Below, in pieces: positions 22,480 to 35,960 of a stretch of DNA of 64,000 bases; within the stretch, counting starts at the first letter, position 1; every line of letters starts with the position of its first letter. The position numbers were made by a program, and so were the translations under genes. The notes beneath the pieces are model-generated. The model was not told the DNA's origin. It saw only the letters and a list, made by a program, of their open reading frames with translations, and did not search any database. This stretch comes from Schistocephalus solidus (Eukaryota > Platyhelminthes > Cestoda > Diphyllobothriidea > Diphyllobothriidae): NCBI GenBank assembly GCA_017591395.1, contig WEDG01005020.1:62001-126000 (forward strand), read 5' to 3'.

Positions 22480-25200
22480 ATTCAAAATTTTCAGCAAAAT
22501 AATAAACGGCTCTATTCAATAAGATAATAGGATTAGTTAAAATATCAGGCAAGAATCAAAGACTAAAAATGGACATCAAGTGGGTAGACAGTTCCAATCT
22601 CAGCTTCTGTGTTTCATTCTCTTCACACATAAGTTAGCTTGGTAGAAATGGCAAAACAGAGCGCTGATATGCTGATGTACGAAAGCCTCAGCGCATCGGA
22701 CGGCAGTCCACTCAGAGTGGAGCGGATGGGTTTGACTGTTGTGAAGTGCCGTTTTGCTATCAAATCCACTAAAACAATATACGAAACACCAGCAGCTGTA
22801 GAGATCATTCGGAAAATACGTTTTTAAATCAAAAGATCCTTTTTAAGCAAAGCTGGAAAGGTCCCGGAAGAACAATAAAGGATGTGGGGAAGAATAAATG
22901 CCTCTTAAAATTGCTAGATAAGGGCTTCAATTGTGTGATAGGAACGTGATCGGCGGATATAATATAGAAATTTACGAATTTTGTAAAAAAAGTGTCAATA
23001 TGTTGGCAGAATGAGAGATGGGTTTTTAGAGTAACGCTAAGGTACCTGACAGAGGATACCTCGTTGGGTAGGATGGCTGAGGATTCAGAACTAGCGGAGG
23101 GTCGAAGGTGAAAATCACATTGGACAGATTCCTCATGGTTGAGTTGAAGACCATTATCTGACTACCATGCTGAGACATGGTCGAGGGCATCCTTCAGAGA
23201 CTGTAAATGTGTCTGATTTTTAAGAGAATGACCAACAACCATATCACCGGCATATCTGATGTACAGACAGTCATTTGGTGATCTCAAATCATCTGTGCGA
23301 AGTGAGAAAGTTGAGGGGATAAGATAGCCCCTTGGAAAACACCACAGTTGTTTTGAGGGACAGTAGGTTTCCGCTTTTCGGATTGTAAGAATTGAGTGTG
23401 GGAGGTAAAATAGTCAAAAGACAACCTAGCCAGGAGAGGCACACGCGGATATTTTATTAAGGAGGAGATGGCACGGGATGTTGTTGGGGGCAAAGGAGAA
23501 GTCAAGAAATGCGCATGCGTACGCACGGCAGCCCTTATCTTAGTCTCGTAGAGCGGAATTTATCACATCGGCAATGAAATATAGAGTAATACGCCGGGCC
23601 TTATATACAAATTGTAATGGATCGGAGAAGTTGGAGGAAAATGGCTTAATTATATTGAGAGCGACTCGCTCAGCAAGGTTCAGTAAAGAGGAAGAGCAGG
23701 TAATTGGATGGAAAGACCTAGGACCAAAATTAGCGGACTTTTTAGGGATAGGAGTGATCCTTACTGAACGCCAAATATCAGGCATCTTTGACTCCATGAA
23801 GGATATGTTTATAAGGTGTGTCAAAATAGAGGCAATCTGAGAGCAGCAGTATTTTAAATCAAATGGTGAGACATCATCCGGCCCAGCAGCAGTTGAACCA
23901 TGAAACATTTTCAGGTGTTTATCCACTGTTGCCACTAACATAAGAGTAAAAAACGCTTCGTAGAAGCGAATAGTTGTTTAAAAGAGGATTGAAGTCAGTA
24001 GAAGTATTGATAAAATGATCATTTAGATAGTCTAAATCAGCATCAACATTTGTCAGTTTACCGCATTGACCAGTAAGACGCTTAAGATTCCTCCAAAGTC
24101 CAACAGAGGAAAGCACACCAGAAAGTGTGGTTGGAGAGGCAAAAAGCTGACTAACAAACAAAGCATTAAGTCTGGAACTCTCACTTTTTATTAAGACACT
24201 GACATCCTTTAGCCTGTCATGGAGGCCTAGCTTGTAGAGTTGTTCTTTTTTACGTCTTAAAAAGTTTAGATAGGGAGAAGAAATTCTGTAAGTTCGGACC
24301 ATAACGGTATCAAGATGACAACGAACAAAAAATGTTCTTTGAAAAATATTGTGAGGAAGCTGGAGCACGACTTGAAATTGGATTGACTGAGGAAGTCGGG
24401 GATGGCGTACGATATACAAGTCTGAAGAAGGCAAATGTTTTCCGGGGACGTGTCGTGAACCTGAATTTTTCTTTTAGGTTTTGAGTATCAGCCCACGCGT
24501 AGAAGCGGAATAAATTTTTGGAAGGTCTAATAATAAAAAATGATCGGAACAACACAATTGAGCTCTGCTTCTGACAAGGAAAAACTTGGGTTAATTGGTC
24601 AAAACGTGATCAAGTGGGGCATCAGCGCGATTATTGAAGGAAACAAGGTCATCAAAGCCTAACAACTTAAACGTACGTATATTAACACCGTTAAAGTCAC
24701 TAAATAAGAGAATAAGATGATCACATGACAAAAAAACATTTTTTTGCGAAAGAAAGTAAAAAAGAATGGTTAAGGCATCTTAACAGGTAGAGGGGAAATA
24801 TAAATACTAACAAATATAATGCCTGTAAAAGTATTTAAAATTCAGCTGATGCGATTAACGTACGACCGTTCGAGCCTCGAATCGTATTTCATTGCTATTA
24901 GGGAGGGCTTATATATGACAGCGATAACATCCATCAAATTTCGAGCGTAGGAAAATTAGGACGTACAGTTAATACAGCAATCCTTGTTAACCAAAATAAC
25001 CACCCCACTACCTCTACTGGAGGCTGAAGATTTTCGATCAGCTCGAAAGCAGCAGAAAGACGGGGGGATAATTAGTTGTGCGTCAATGTGTTTATTTAAT
25101 CATGCCTCTTGAAGACAAATCACTTCAGCTTTTCTGTGTTTTTTCAACAATATTCACTCCATACCATGAGTTTTTGAATAAAGAACGGCAATTTGTCGAC
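22480..25200 (-). mobile_element. LINE-C: non-LTR retrotransposon with APE endonuclease and RT
   Basis: On the - strand, 5' to 3': an APE-type endonuclease (about 25190-24850) with 'VICLQEA', 'FRADRKSSASS' and 'SGVVILVNKDCC'; a linker (24555-23919); then RT with 'STAAGPDDVSPFDLKY' and 'VRITPIPKKSANFGPRSFHP' (23941-23540), 'GVFQGAILSP' (about 23330-23360), and a degenerate catalytic box 'YAGD' at 23243-23254 in place of YADD. Frames are broken in many places. The 3' side fades out at about 22480 near a GA-rich tract (22438-22458). Not mobile on its own. Confidence 0.75.
23919..24434 (-). pseudogene. LINE-C endonuclease-RT linker ORF (171 codons open)
   Basis: Longest open - strand segment of LINE-C. 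It covers the low-complexity connector between endonuclease and RT: 'SPYLNFLRRKKEQLYKLG' and 'GLWRNLKRLTGQCGK' are typical of this part of Jockey/CR1-type ORF2 proteins. A frame change is needed to enter the RT segment at 23941-23540, with which it overlaps slightly. Confidence 0.6.
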
Positions 25201-25849
25201 AGGATGCAGGAAATTGACAGTTTGTCTTACGATTGACGCTTCAAGACGATTTGCAAACCACAGCGGTGTTTTTTCTACTGCGCAGTTTTTTTGATAAAAA
25301 CGTACAGAAATGAGTTCGGGAACATCACACATCCAACACATTGGCCGAAAAGTGCAACAGCTGATATCCCAAAAAATATGTGGTAAAGTTTTCAGTATAC
25401 AGGCATTCAAAACGATGCAAGCAAGAGATGACCTCATAGGTGTAGACAAACAAATGTGCGTAAAAAGACCAAGATATCAAAGAAAAATAGGAAGAAGAGT
25501 ACACAATTACAGAAACATTCCCTCATGAATGAAGAGCAAACAAAAATGGCTTCTAAAATTCCAAAGCTTGCCACGTGTCGAGTATGCCAAGTGCCTTACA
25601 AAGTGTCGCAAATCCCAACGACAGCAGTGTGACTTGGCGCCCGTGAAACACCATTAAATAAATTTGTTTTGTCACAACTGACATTCGGATTGATTCGTTA
25701 ACAAAAGCCATAGAAAAGGTTAAACTCGAGCAAGCAGTCCGAGATAAACTTTTCAACCAAGATCAACCTCTCCGTATTTACTGTTGGAATATGCGATCCT
25801 TCTAGTTTGGTATATAGAATATGACGGCGTGAAATCTTCATCCTTACCA

Positions 25850-26360
25850 TGTTGATGGCCGTTGACTATAAGAAGTTTGACGGAGCTGGCGAATCCAGAT
25901 AAATGACCGGTTCGGGTGGTGGCCTGATGCCGGCGGGGGGAAGAGGTCAACGGCCTCAGTGTATTTTCTTCACTTTAAACAATCTGACACGGTTTATGCT
26001 ATCACCCTGCTCCAAAAGCCATGGCTTGGAAGGTTGCCAGTAACGGTAAAACTCGGTCTCCTGGACTGAGTGTCAGACTGTAATGGCGACTTTTTACTGT
26101 GGCCTTTATGGCACTCCCACTCAGCTAGGATCCGAGCCGCCCCTCACTCTTGTTGTGGTGTCATTGTTTGTGGAGGGCCACAGTGTGTGGTCGGCGCATT
26201 ATTTAATCTGCCATCTTATTGGCTCTATCTTGGCACCGGGCTAAGGTGGGGTAGTGTAACAAGGAGTGAGGTATATGCAGCAAAAGCCTGCTCTAACTAC
26301 AATCTAGCACAACGTATCGCCCCTGCACCACCGTGCTGTTGAACACATGGAAGATGTAGT
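25850..26360 (+). repeat. Repeat family E, copy 1
   Basis: Dispersed repeat of unknown class. Its whole length aligns, inverted, with 54650-55270. Shared blocks include 'tcagactgtaatg' vs 'tcagactgcaatg', 'ggcctttatggcact' vs 'ggcctttatgacatt', and 'gcctgctctaactacaatc' vs 'gtctgctctaactgaaatc'. The ORF at 26070-26342 has no recognised domain. It directly precedes LINE-B copy 1. Confidence 0.6.
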
Positions 26361-26479
26361 CAGTCTTGACCGTCGAACTGTCGTTCAAAAGCGGAATTTC
26401 TCATTCAATTGCCTGGAAAAAATATACCCCAGCGGTTTACGTGACTCTTCTGATGGACGTGCTGTGGTTGTAACGTACC

Positions 26480-27960
26480 AGGCAAACCCTGTAATATAAA
26501 GCCTGCTAAGTCGTCTGGGCCGGATAGAATTCATGCGTTATCACTTAGGGAACTTGCTAACGAATTGCGTATACAACTGTTCATCATATTCCAAAAGTCC
26601 TTTGAAGTAACCAAACTCCCGGAAGAATGGAAGTGTGCATTCATCGCCCTGATCTATATAGGAAGTTCACGACTGGACTGGGAAATGTACCGCCAGGTCA
26701 ATTTAACTTGCATAGTGTGTAAAATAATGGAGCGTATTATCAAGAAACATTTAATGCGCTACATGGAACAAACAAAATCCTATGCGATGTTCAACACGGC
26801 TCCCGTCCAGGACGTTCCTGTCTCACGAGTGCCCTTCAGTCGCACGAGAAATGGACAAAGGCCACAGATAAGGGTCGTCCAGTCGATATTGTTTATTTTG
26901 ACTTAAAGAAAGCCTTTGATAGTGTACCACACGGGCTTCTTTTACAGAAGATTTGGAACGTCGAAATTCGTGGAAACCTTTGCAATTGGATCAAGAGTTT
27001 CTTGTCTTTCAGAGCACAGAGAGTTGTTGGAAACACTAGCTCGGAATGATCAAAAGTAGAAAGTGGTGTTCCACAGGGTTCTGTTTTGGGCCCCCTCTCT
27101 TCCTAATGTACGTGAGCGACTGTCTCAATGACCTAGATTGTAAAGCTGCATGTTCGCAGATGACATAAAAATATGGCCTGAAGTCAGCTGCGCTGATGAT
27201 GCAAAAGAAATTACAGTCGAATATTGACAAACTAAGTGTCTAGTCGGCTAGATGGCTACTAAAGTTTTATCTATCCAAGTGCGTGATCCTACACAACATC
27301 GCCGGTCGAAAAGTATCTCTTAAACACCAATACTTTATTAATGGCACTGCATTAAAAGAGCTAGAAACACACAAATATCTGGGCATGTGAACAACTGCAA
27401 ATTTGATGCCCTCAGAACACTGTACGAAAGCAGTCTAGAAGGCAACATGTACACTGCATTGGATCAGACGTGCGTTTAAAATAATCCCCACTGATCTCTT
27501 TGGAAAAGTCAATGACATCTTCGTGAGACCGCACTCAGATAACGTAATAAAAGCATGGATGCCGTGGATGAAGAAGATGTTCACCTCCTCGAACAGGTGC
27601 AACGGAGAGCAACGAAGATGGTCGATGGTTTTAAGACTTCACCGTACCAAGACAAATTGAAAAAGCTTGACTTATTTCCACTTTCATACAGGTTCATACG
27701 GTTTAGCCTGCTCTGGACATTCTGGATTATCCGGGGCAATGATTCCTCCTGAGATCGGAGGATTTCTTCAAGTTTACCTGCACAACTCATCTGCGTGGTC
27801 ATCCTTACAAGGTCAATAGCGAACGCACGCAATTGAATCTCAGAATGTTTTTTTAGCCGACGAGTGGTAAGAGCTTGAAACTCATTACCAAGTGAGATGG
27901 TTACCTCTGACAGAAATTCTGATTTTAAAAGAAGGCTTTGATGACATAATATTTGACAAA
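26480..27960 (+). mobile_element. LINE-B copy 1 (CR1/Jockey-like RT)
   Basis: + strand RT remnant. It begins with 'SSGPDRIHALSLRELA' (about 26515), followed by 'KLPEEWKCAFIALIY', 'NLTCIVCKIMERIIKKHL', 'YFDLKKAFDSVPHGLL' (about 26895-26945) and the intact catalytic box 'FADDIKIW' (FADD at 27153-27164). A thumb and tail segment follows ('DEEDVHLLEQVQRRATKMVD', 27555-27752), ending near 27960 with 'SDFKRRL'. Stops and frameshifts separate the pieces. The same layout is found at 36.0-38.3 kb. Confidence 0.75.
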
Positions 27961-29769
27961 AGACGACTCTAAAAACATGATTATTTTAAACCAGCCTTTT
28001 AAAATCGTTCGGTTTCTACTTTTCTTCGACAATGTTTCACCTATAGCTGTGAACACGCATTTGCAGTTATGTTATGCTTTGACCCAAACATTGTTAAATG
28101 TACAACATTTTTTATATTGACTGTACACATGCAATGATAGTTTAACATTAATAGGGTCATAAAGGGCAATGCCTGTAGTCCTTCAAAATATAGAAAAAAT
28201 ATACAATATTAACTTGCTTTAGAGCCAGTCAATGACCACCTAGCTTACGTACGCATGGGTCGCTTTACAAGTTTACTCGGCGTTTTCATGTAAACACAAA
28301 AATTAGCTACCAATTAGTGCGATAAAAACCTATGCGCTCTTGCAAGAGGTAAATGAATAACTAACGCATCCTGATTTTCTGATTGTTTTTGGGGCTGAAA
28401 TAGCTTCACTGGAATTGGCACTTCTTTAAACAGTCACCATGGTGGTCCTCAAGAGGCTGCTTCCCGATACTGTCATTGCTAATTAGCCCGTTAATTGTCA
28501 CTAACACGTGATCTTGACACTACTATAAAAATCTGCTTAACAGCTTTCAAAAAGATGGTTCATGCTTAGTTAAATTGATTGCACGCTAGCCAGTCCAAGT
28601 TTTCTTTGAAGGTAGAGGTGTGTTGCCCCAAATGCCAACAGCTATAAGTGTAAACATTTTTGCATTTGCACACACCTGAAAGTTCTCACCTCCTCTACGT
28701 CAGAATTGTTACGTTCAGGCCGCCTTGATGTCACAAAACTATAAAAGGCAAACCGAATGAAATAAAGAAAAACTGAAATTCAGTTTCGTTTTACAAAAGC
28801 ATGAGAAGCAGAGAGTGGAATCAAATGGTAAGTGTTGGAAGTCATTATTTAACAACGCACCCGAAAAGACTTTTTAGAATAAAACAAACGATGCCGCAAT
28901 GGCTTAATCAGTGGAAAGATTTGCAATTCCAAAGAATATGGGATCGTTGGACCAAGAATTTTATTGGCCTGACGTTAAGGATTCTCACTTTAACACATCA
29001 AAAGAGACATTCGTGTCTTCCTTTGAACTGCGTTCTGATATTCGTTTATTTACCACTATTGATAACTTTTTATTTTTCTGTTAAGACTGCTCGATCAAGC
29101 TCCCTCAAAGGTTATCCATTTAATTTTCAAGGTCAGGGTCTGCAGCTCCAGTTAGGACGCTGTTGTAAAGGCCACAATTAAAACCGGAACAATGGTTTAA
29201 CGAGTGCGTCACCAATGCAAATGCATAAAATTGCAAATTAAAGGCAAAAAACAATACAAAGCAGGTAAAAGTAAGCCGTTTTGCTAAGCCCGCGTACAAG
29301 GCCCTTGGAAACAAATGATAGACGAAAAAGAGAAGCAAATTTGCTGATGCAGATAAGCGGTAGTAATGAAAACGGCAATCTCTGTCTGACGAAGGAAGGG
29401 AACTTGTCATAGCTCGAGTGACAAATGAGAAAGCGCATGTATGTCATGGTAACAGCAGAAAATAGCACTTAGTGCGATGAGCATCAGCACCTGGCAATTT
29501 CAGATTCTGGGAAGAGTTGTGGTTCCAGCATAAGTGTTTAATGTTTAAGGCCGAAAAAAATAATTTTCATCACAAAACATATCCAAAACTAAATAAGTGA
29601 GGACAAAATCGGACTCAAGACAGTAAAAAGTATTAGTTTTATTTCCACAAATTACATGAGGAGTCAAATAAATTAGGATTATGTAGGACTTTAGAATGAA
29701 AAAGTTGAAATATATGTCCAACTTATGAGAAACCTAGAACAGTTAGCATAAATTGGATTTCAGAATAGG
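27961..29769. other. Unassigned spacer
   Basis: AT-rich sequence between two LINE remnants. Open frames at 28801-29181 (+) and 29120-29410 (-) show no recognised domain. The latter is hydrophobic and may belong to an unrecognised old element. Confidence 0.4.
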
Positions 29770-30790
29770 AAAGGTTACTTTGACCTGAGCAAAGCCTTTG
29801 ACAAGGTACAGCACAGACGTCTTTTGGTGAAACTGGAAGCCCTCGGCATCCGGCTTCCTCTCCTTGACTTCATTGGTTACTTCTTGTCTAACCGAAGCCA
29901 GAAGGTCTTAGAAGGTAAAAGCTACTCGGTGCCTCAGCCGATCATTAGCGGCGATTTTCAAGGCACGGTTCTAGGTCCCCTTCTCTTGATTATGTACACA
30001 AACGAAATGTCAACTTTACTCACAAATTCACAAAATTTCGTTTACGCTGACGATCTCAAGTGCATTTATTTATTTTCTAAAGACACCGCCAATAGTTGCG
30101 TTGAGAAAAGCAGCACTGATCTACTTACGCTCTGAAATTGCAGCTGTAGTTGAAAAGATGGAGTTTTCTTCACCCAAGAGTAGTTTCATGTGTTTTGGTC
30201 CGGTCAAGCCTCCAAGACCCCTAGTATTTCAAAAAAGTACACTTTAAGAACGATCTACGATAAGAGACTTAGGTCTAAGTTACACGAATAAGCTAGTATT
30301 ATCGCCTCATGCAGATCAAAATTCTGAAAGGGCTGTACAGATATGTGGTTTTTTATCACATCATTTCTTCCTTCCGGAAACATATTAACCTGTACCGCAT
30401 GTTTGTTCTTCCTATCCTATAATGCTGCTGTCCACTCTTTTTGCTGATGTACGCCTCTAAACGCAGTAAGATTGAAAAAGTTCACAGGGTTTTTACTCAA
30501 ATACTATTTTCTCTTCTTGGATCCAGTATCTATTATACGGATAGATGCCAGTTAGCAAATATTACCTTCTTTGGTTAAGAAGACACAAAACCCGTCTCTG
30601 CTTCCTGTTTCGCGTCAACTCAAGCCCAAAGCTCCCACGAACTAACGCACTCGCTCCGGTAGATCGACCCTATGCCACTTGTAATTCCTCCATGGTCATT
30701 TACCCACCGCTTAGCTCCACAACTAATCGTTCGCAGTTTTTTGCCTCAAAATATGCTTTCATATGTAATTTTTTCAACTGAATATTAGGT
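29770..30790 (+). mobile_element. LINE-D copy 1 (RT palm and 3' part)
   Basis: + strand non-LTR RT. The open frame 29824-30135 reads from 'YFDLSKAFDKVQHRRLL' through 'GDFQGTVLGPLLL' to an intact 'YADD' at 30043-30054. Beyond 30135 the frame is broken but continues as a LINE C-terminal region to about 30780. Nucleotide identity with the - strand copy at 31580-32565 is high over the whole stretch. 5'-truncated (no endonuclease) and inactive. Confidence 0.78.
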
Positions 30791-31343
30791 TGTCGTCTTC
30801 ATTAGCTATTTTTAAAACAAAATTACGCAAAAATTTAACTTCAGAAGATAGAAAGTCTTAACTGTCTGTTTCCTCCAAAAACTCACCCCTTTTGGATTTT
30901 TAAAAGGGTCAAGGTATAGGCGCGCAGGTCAATTTTTAAAAAGCTATGTAAACCTAAAATTTTTGAACGTATTTTTTTACGTTTATACTGTCGTTTTTGG
31001 CTTAATTTTAGATAAACGTTTTGCATTTCTAGCCCTTTTATCGTATGCAATTACATGTAATCTTTGTCTTTAACATCAGGGTTGAACTATACAGTGTCAT
31101 ATTATTCCCCTGACATAGCCTCTATTTCTCGTTCTCAACTTTTTAACGGATTTATTTGTTTCTTTGCTATCTTTATTGGCTAAATTGTTGATAATGTTTT
31201 GCATTTCTAGCCTTTTAGACAACTAAGACTTGCTATCCCTATTAATCCTCATAGAAAAAGTTGAATTATAAAGCGCTAACATAGAATTTAGGTTGAAATT
31301 TCATAAATTTATTTTACCCTGCGTATCTTGCGTAGTCGTATTT
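30791..31343. other. AT-rich spacer between inverted LINE-D copies
   Basis: About 550 bp, AT-rich, no gene. 'ttttgcatttctagccttt' occurs twice (about 31018 and 31198, slightly different), a hint of a local duplication of about 180 bp. Confidence 0.4.
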
Positions 31344-34015
31344 TCAACGAAAGATGAAACCAACAAGCTCGATTCGTCGTAAAATACATGCCTCGGAACC
31401 AAAAAGTTGCTTGAATACACCTAGCAGTTTCAACATTGACTCAAATGTACATCCCATAGTTAAAGCTAAACAGCTAGATCTTTCCACTTTACAGAACTGC
31501 AATGAGTTCATGATGAAGTTTGGAACCATTTTGTTTATACTCGGCAACCTGTTCGTCGGTGAATATCTGAACAATATGCAGTGGAAGATTATTCCAGATA
31601 AAAGCATATTTTGAGCAAAGCACTGAGAACGATTAGTTGTGGAGCTGAGGAGTGGTGAAATGATCATGGTGAAATTTCGAGTAGCATAGGGACGATCTAC
31701 CCGAGCGAGACCGTTAATTCATGGGAGATGTGGGCTAGAGTTAACGCGAAAGAGGAAGCAGAGACCGGTTTCAAGTCTTCTAACCCGAGAGAAATTAATA
31801 TTTGTTAACTGGCATCTATCCGTATAAGAGATACTGGATCCAGGAAGAGAAAATAGTCTTCGAGTAAAAACCCTCTGAACTTTTAAATCGTACTGCGTTA
31901 AGAGGCCTTACATCAGCCCAAAGAGGGGACAGCAGTATTCTAGGATAGGAAGAGCAAACATATGGTAAAAGTTGAACTTAATTTCCGGAAGGAAAAATAT
32001 GTTATATAAAACCGCAAATATGTGCAGCATTTGCAGAAATTGGACCAGCGTGAGGCGATAATGCTAGCTTTTTCGTGTAACTTAGACCTAAGTCTTTTAT
32101 GGTTGATCGTTCTAAAAGTGTACTATTTTGAAATACGAGGGGTCCAGAACACATGAAACTACTCTTGGATGAAGAAACTCTATCTTTCTCAACCACAGCT
32201 CTAACGTGAGAGCATAAGTAGATCAATGCTGTTATATCAACGCAAATATTGGCGGTCTTTAGAAAATAAATAAATGCACTTGAGATCGTCAGCGTAAACG
32301 AAATTTTGTGAATTTGTGAGTAAAGTTGAAATAACGTTTATGTACATAATGAAGAGAAGGGGACCTCAGAACCGTGCCTCTAAAATCGCCACTCGTGATC
32401 GAGGCATGAGGGCTATTGAGACTCACTAAGACGTTCTGGCTGGCGGTTAGACAAGAAGTAACCAATGAAGTCAAGGAGAGGAAGCCGGATGCCGAGGGCT
32501 TCCAGTTTTACCAGAAGACGTCTCAGTGCGGTAGCTTGTCAAAGGGCTTTTGCTCAGGTTAAAGTAGATCACAAACTCACTGACTGTTGCTCATTACGAA
32601 GGGAAGTGACGAAGTTAAGAAATGCTAAGTGATTACGATTCGCATGATCTCTCTGCGGAAGAAAAACCATATTGCGAGTCGCTTAAGAGCTTATTTTCTA
32701 GGCAAAGTTTCAGAATTTGATAAAAATAATTTTTCAAGAAGTTTGGCTAGAACGGGGTTTTGTGAACGCTCTCGATAATTTTTACGTCCGAAAGAGATCC
32801 CGACTTGAAGACAGGAAGAATAATAGATGTCTTCCATGAGTCAGGAAAAAGAATCTGTTTTAAACGAGAAACTGAGAATATATGGCTAAGCATTCGGGAA
32901 AAAGCTCGGTAATTTCTTAATAACTGAGTTTTGGAATACCAGTCCCCCGAAGAGAGTTTTTCAGACGCATTATTTGCTTAGGACTAGTTCTCATAGATAA
33001 CCAATGTTGCAGATAACATTGAAGAGGATGCCTGAAAACGTCTGATTCGGTTCATATTCCATCGTAAGATGATTTGCAAAGAACTCACTAAACAATTCTG
33101 CCTTGTCAGAGTCTTCCAGTACGAAGTTCTTAGCTTCATTTATTAATGGAGGTATTTCATAACCTCGTTTAGAGGAGGATTGACGGCGGAACAGTTGAGC
33201 AACAGATTTTGCAGACTTTTGGCCTCGCTGGAGTGTGCATGATTCCCTCTGTCTGTCGCTTGCAAGAGGAATCTAGAGGCTAATTCAAAAATCTCTGCAA
33301 TCCTTAGATGTACAGATAACGAACTTATATATTGATTTTTAATTGCTTCCCCAATTTCTTTAGTCTTGGCAAAAATAAAGTGAGGAACGGTGGATCTCGA
33401 AGTGTAGGGCTTGACAATTGTGTTTTGCACATATTCAAGGATGTTATTTTGAAACGACTGACATGAAATTACAAAGACTTGCTGCGTCGTTCGTGGAGGA
33501 GAACATGCTTTCCAGTTCAATGAGTCCAAAAATTATAAATTCATCTCACAGGTCAGCGAAGTCAAAAGCATGATAGGTAGCCTTTTCTGATGAGACAATT
33601 GGTAAGTGACAATGAATTAATGTATGGTCACTTTGGAAGAGGCCCGCTTAAAAATCAACGAAGATGGAGCAGTGTCGTTTGTAAAATTTAGGTCTAAAAT
33701 ATGTTTTGTCTCTCGTAAAGAACGGGAGAGGCTGTGACCACTAGAAAAATTAATAATAAACTAGGAAAGGCTGAAATCTGGGTGGACAAATGTTTAAAAA
33801 ATCCAGTCAATTTCAGGAAAATTAAAACTCCCCAGCGATTATTATAATGGTAAAATTGGACTCCGGAAATCAATTCTATGTGTTTCGCAAAAGTTTTTGT
33901 ATCATTATCGGATGATGAATCACCTACGGGCGTGGAGCTGGTGGATAATGGATGCGAAGCAGTACAAACCGGAGAATGACGTAACATCTGGATCAAACGG
34001 AAGCGCTTTTAATGA
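31344..34015 (-). mobile_element. LINE-D copy 2 (endonuclease to 3' part)
   Basis: - strand, longer copy of LINE-D. From the 5' side: endonuclease remnants (33996-33694), a connector (33529-33143, 'FAKTKEIGEAIKNQYISSL'), the RT with the 'GDFRGTVL' box (about 32400) and a YADD-coding 'tacgctgacgat' at about 32287-32298, and a C-terminal tail (32226-31580). The last 230 bp (31580-31344) are open but do not align with copy 1. Multiple frameshifts. Confidence 0.72.
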
Positions 34016-34020
34016 AGCTT

Positions 34021-34046
34021 CTATTTATTTATTTATTTTATTTATT
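34021..34046 (-). repeat. LINE-A 3' terminal (TAAA)n-type microsatellite
   Basis: The + strand reads 'ctatttatttatttatttta' and continues in kind. On the - strand it is the A-rich simple repeat that closes the 3' end of LINE-A, marking the end of the element next to the 5' side of LINE-D copy 2. Confidence 0.7.
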
Positions 34047-35960
34047 GCCAGTTTACAGGCAAGGTCAAAAGCGATATATACAGTAGGGGGTCCAGCTGAC
34101 AGTGAAAAACTCCCTGATCGTTCTTTAAGGCATTTTCAGGAGAAAAACTGCAGCTTGTTGAACAGATTAAAGTTTAGGACAGGGAAGTGTTGACACAGGT
34201 GCACGGTGTAGTACTTCTCCTTTCGGTGTTGTGGATCTGGTCTTCTGTACTAGCAGCAGGTATGCCGGCTGAGCGGCTGCTAGCTGTAGACTGAGGAATA
34301 ACCCGATTACGGACTGCAGAGCCAGCAACATTGCCTTCAGCATGAAGTCCGGCATAGGATTCAGAGTCCGTGGACGCCATCAGAACGGAAAAGAGCTTTC
34401 CAGAGAGTCAGCACCCAAAATTCGCGGAAGGTGTCCTGAATGTAGAAAACTGGTGACAGCTCGTAAACAAAGGATAGTTTTTGCTGAATTTTACTACTTC
34501 TGGGTAGTTTATTCCAGATTGCTATAGCCTTTACCGAAAAAACTGACGGTATTTAACGGTGCGTGCCAAAGGAAGAAATAAGAATACATCTCTATGATTG
34601 GTGCGCCGACAGTGATCGAGCTGCCCCTCAGGGATGTAAGGGGTTAAAGGTAAAAACCGTTTAAAAGCTTGAACAGTAAAAATAGTCCCTTCTGTAATCT
34701 ACGAAGCCACAACGGGTCGAGGCTTGTAAGCTCACAGCGTTGTTGGTAGGACAGGTTTCTGTGCTCTGAAGTAATAACTCTTTAGTAAAGAAGTGCTGGA
34801 CTGATTCTATCTTCCTCCGTTCACTCGCGTGCAGAAGGCTAAATAGAAATGAGCAGTATTCCCAGACTAGGTCTGACATACATTTTATAAAGGCTGGTCC
34901 CTAATATTGAGGGTTTTAAAATTTCTGAGAATAAACCCGGTGGTTTGGCGTGCTTTTAGAGACAATCAGGGCGCAGTGCTCTGACAGATTAAGACTACTA
35001 GAATATGATATGCCCAGATCCGTTATAAACCCGGCACATTTAAGTCATGACCGTCTATGCTTAGATGAGGCTGATGGTTGTCACAACTAACCATAACGGA
35101 GCATTTGTGCTAAGAGAGCGAAAGGCGCCATGTGCGACACCACTGAGCGAAGGCTTGAAGATCCTTTTTAAGAGCTCAAGCACAATGTGGCGATCGACCG
35201 GTTTTATAACGATAGGCAACTTTTAAATCATTAGCGTACATAAAACGGCCAAACCATACTGAAAACAATCAGGAACATCGTTCACAAAAAGGCAAAATAG
35301 AAGCGGGCTGAGTACACTACCCTGAATAACGCCACCTCACGTGCGTGGGTTGGAGATAACATCGGAAAATTTACCCGTTGTGCGCGATCATTCAAATAGG
35401 AGGATATTAAGTTCAGAAGCTTGTTACCTGGCGCGAAAGGCGGTAGTGCTTTAGCAGGAGGAGATCGTGGTCAACAATCTGATCAAAAGCCTTCGTGAAG
35501 TCGAAATAAACGGTGTAGATTTCAGTAAACCACTCTCTAGATTTGTAGCACAGGATCAAATGTCAGAGAGCTGGCAGGTGTCACAAGATCGTTTTTCGAG
35601 ATGTACCCATGCTGAGCCGCACTAAGTATGGTTATTCTTCGTTAGGTGACGCATCAGCTTTGTCTCTAATCATGTCTTATATAAGCTTCAGAGGCTGCTG
35701 GCAGTGTATTTATTTTCGGCCTAAAGTCGTCAAATGACAGTTCTGCCGTGTTTGGGTATAGGCAAAATGTGCGATTCCTTCCACAAAACAGGGAAGGTTT
35801 CACCGCGAGCAAGATTGAATATCTTATACGATATGACGGAAATATATTATTTGCATCCGCTCTTAGAACGTTGACCGACGCCATCTGGTCCAGGACTGTA
35901 AGATTGGCGAGAACGCCGAATGGCTACGGTTACGTCCCAGAGGGTAAAAAGTTAACATAA
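34021..35960 (-). mobile_element. LINE-A full 3' half with terminal microsatellite
   Basis: - strand non-LTR retrotransposon. 5' side: an RT start with a PGPDGV-like box and 'FPVLWKESHILPIPKHG' (about 35760-35930). Then a 'KAFDQIVDHDLLL' region (about 35460-35500), a 'GGVIQGSVLSPLLF' box (about 35290-35340) and catalytic 'YAND' at 35227-35238 in place of YADD. A tail follows ('EYCSFLFSLLHASERRKIES', 34879-34661). The 3' end is a (TTTA)n tract on the + strand at 34021-34046, the simple-repeat terminus typical of CR1-like LINEs. Region 34425-34824 is duplicated at 1-404. Confidence 0.78.
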
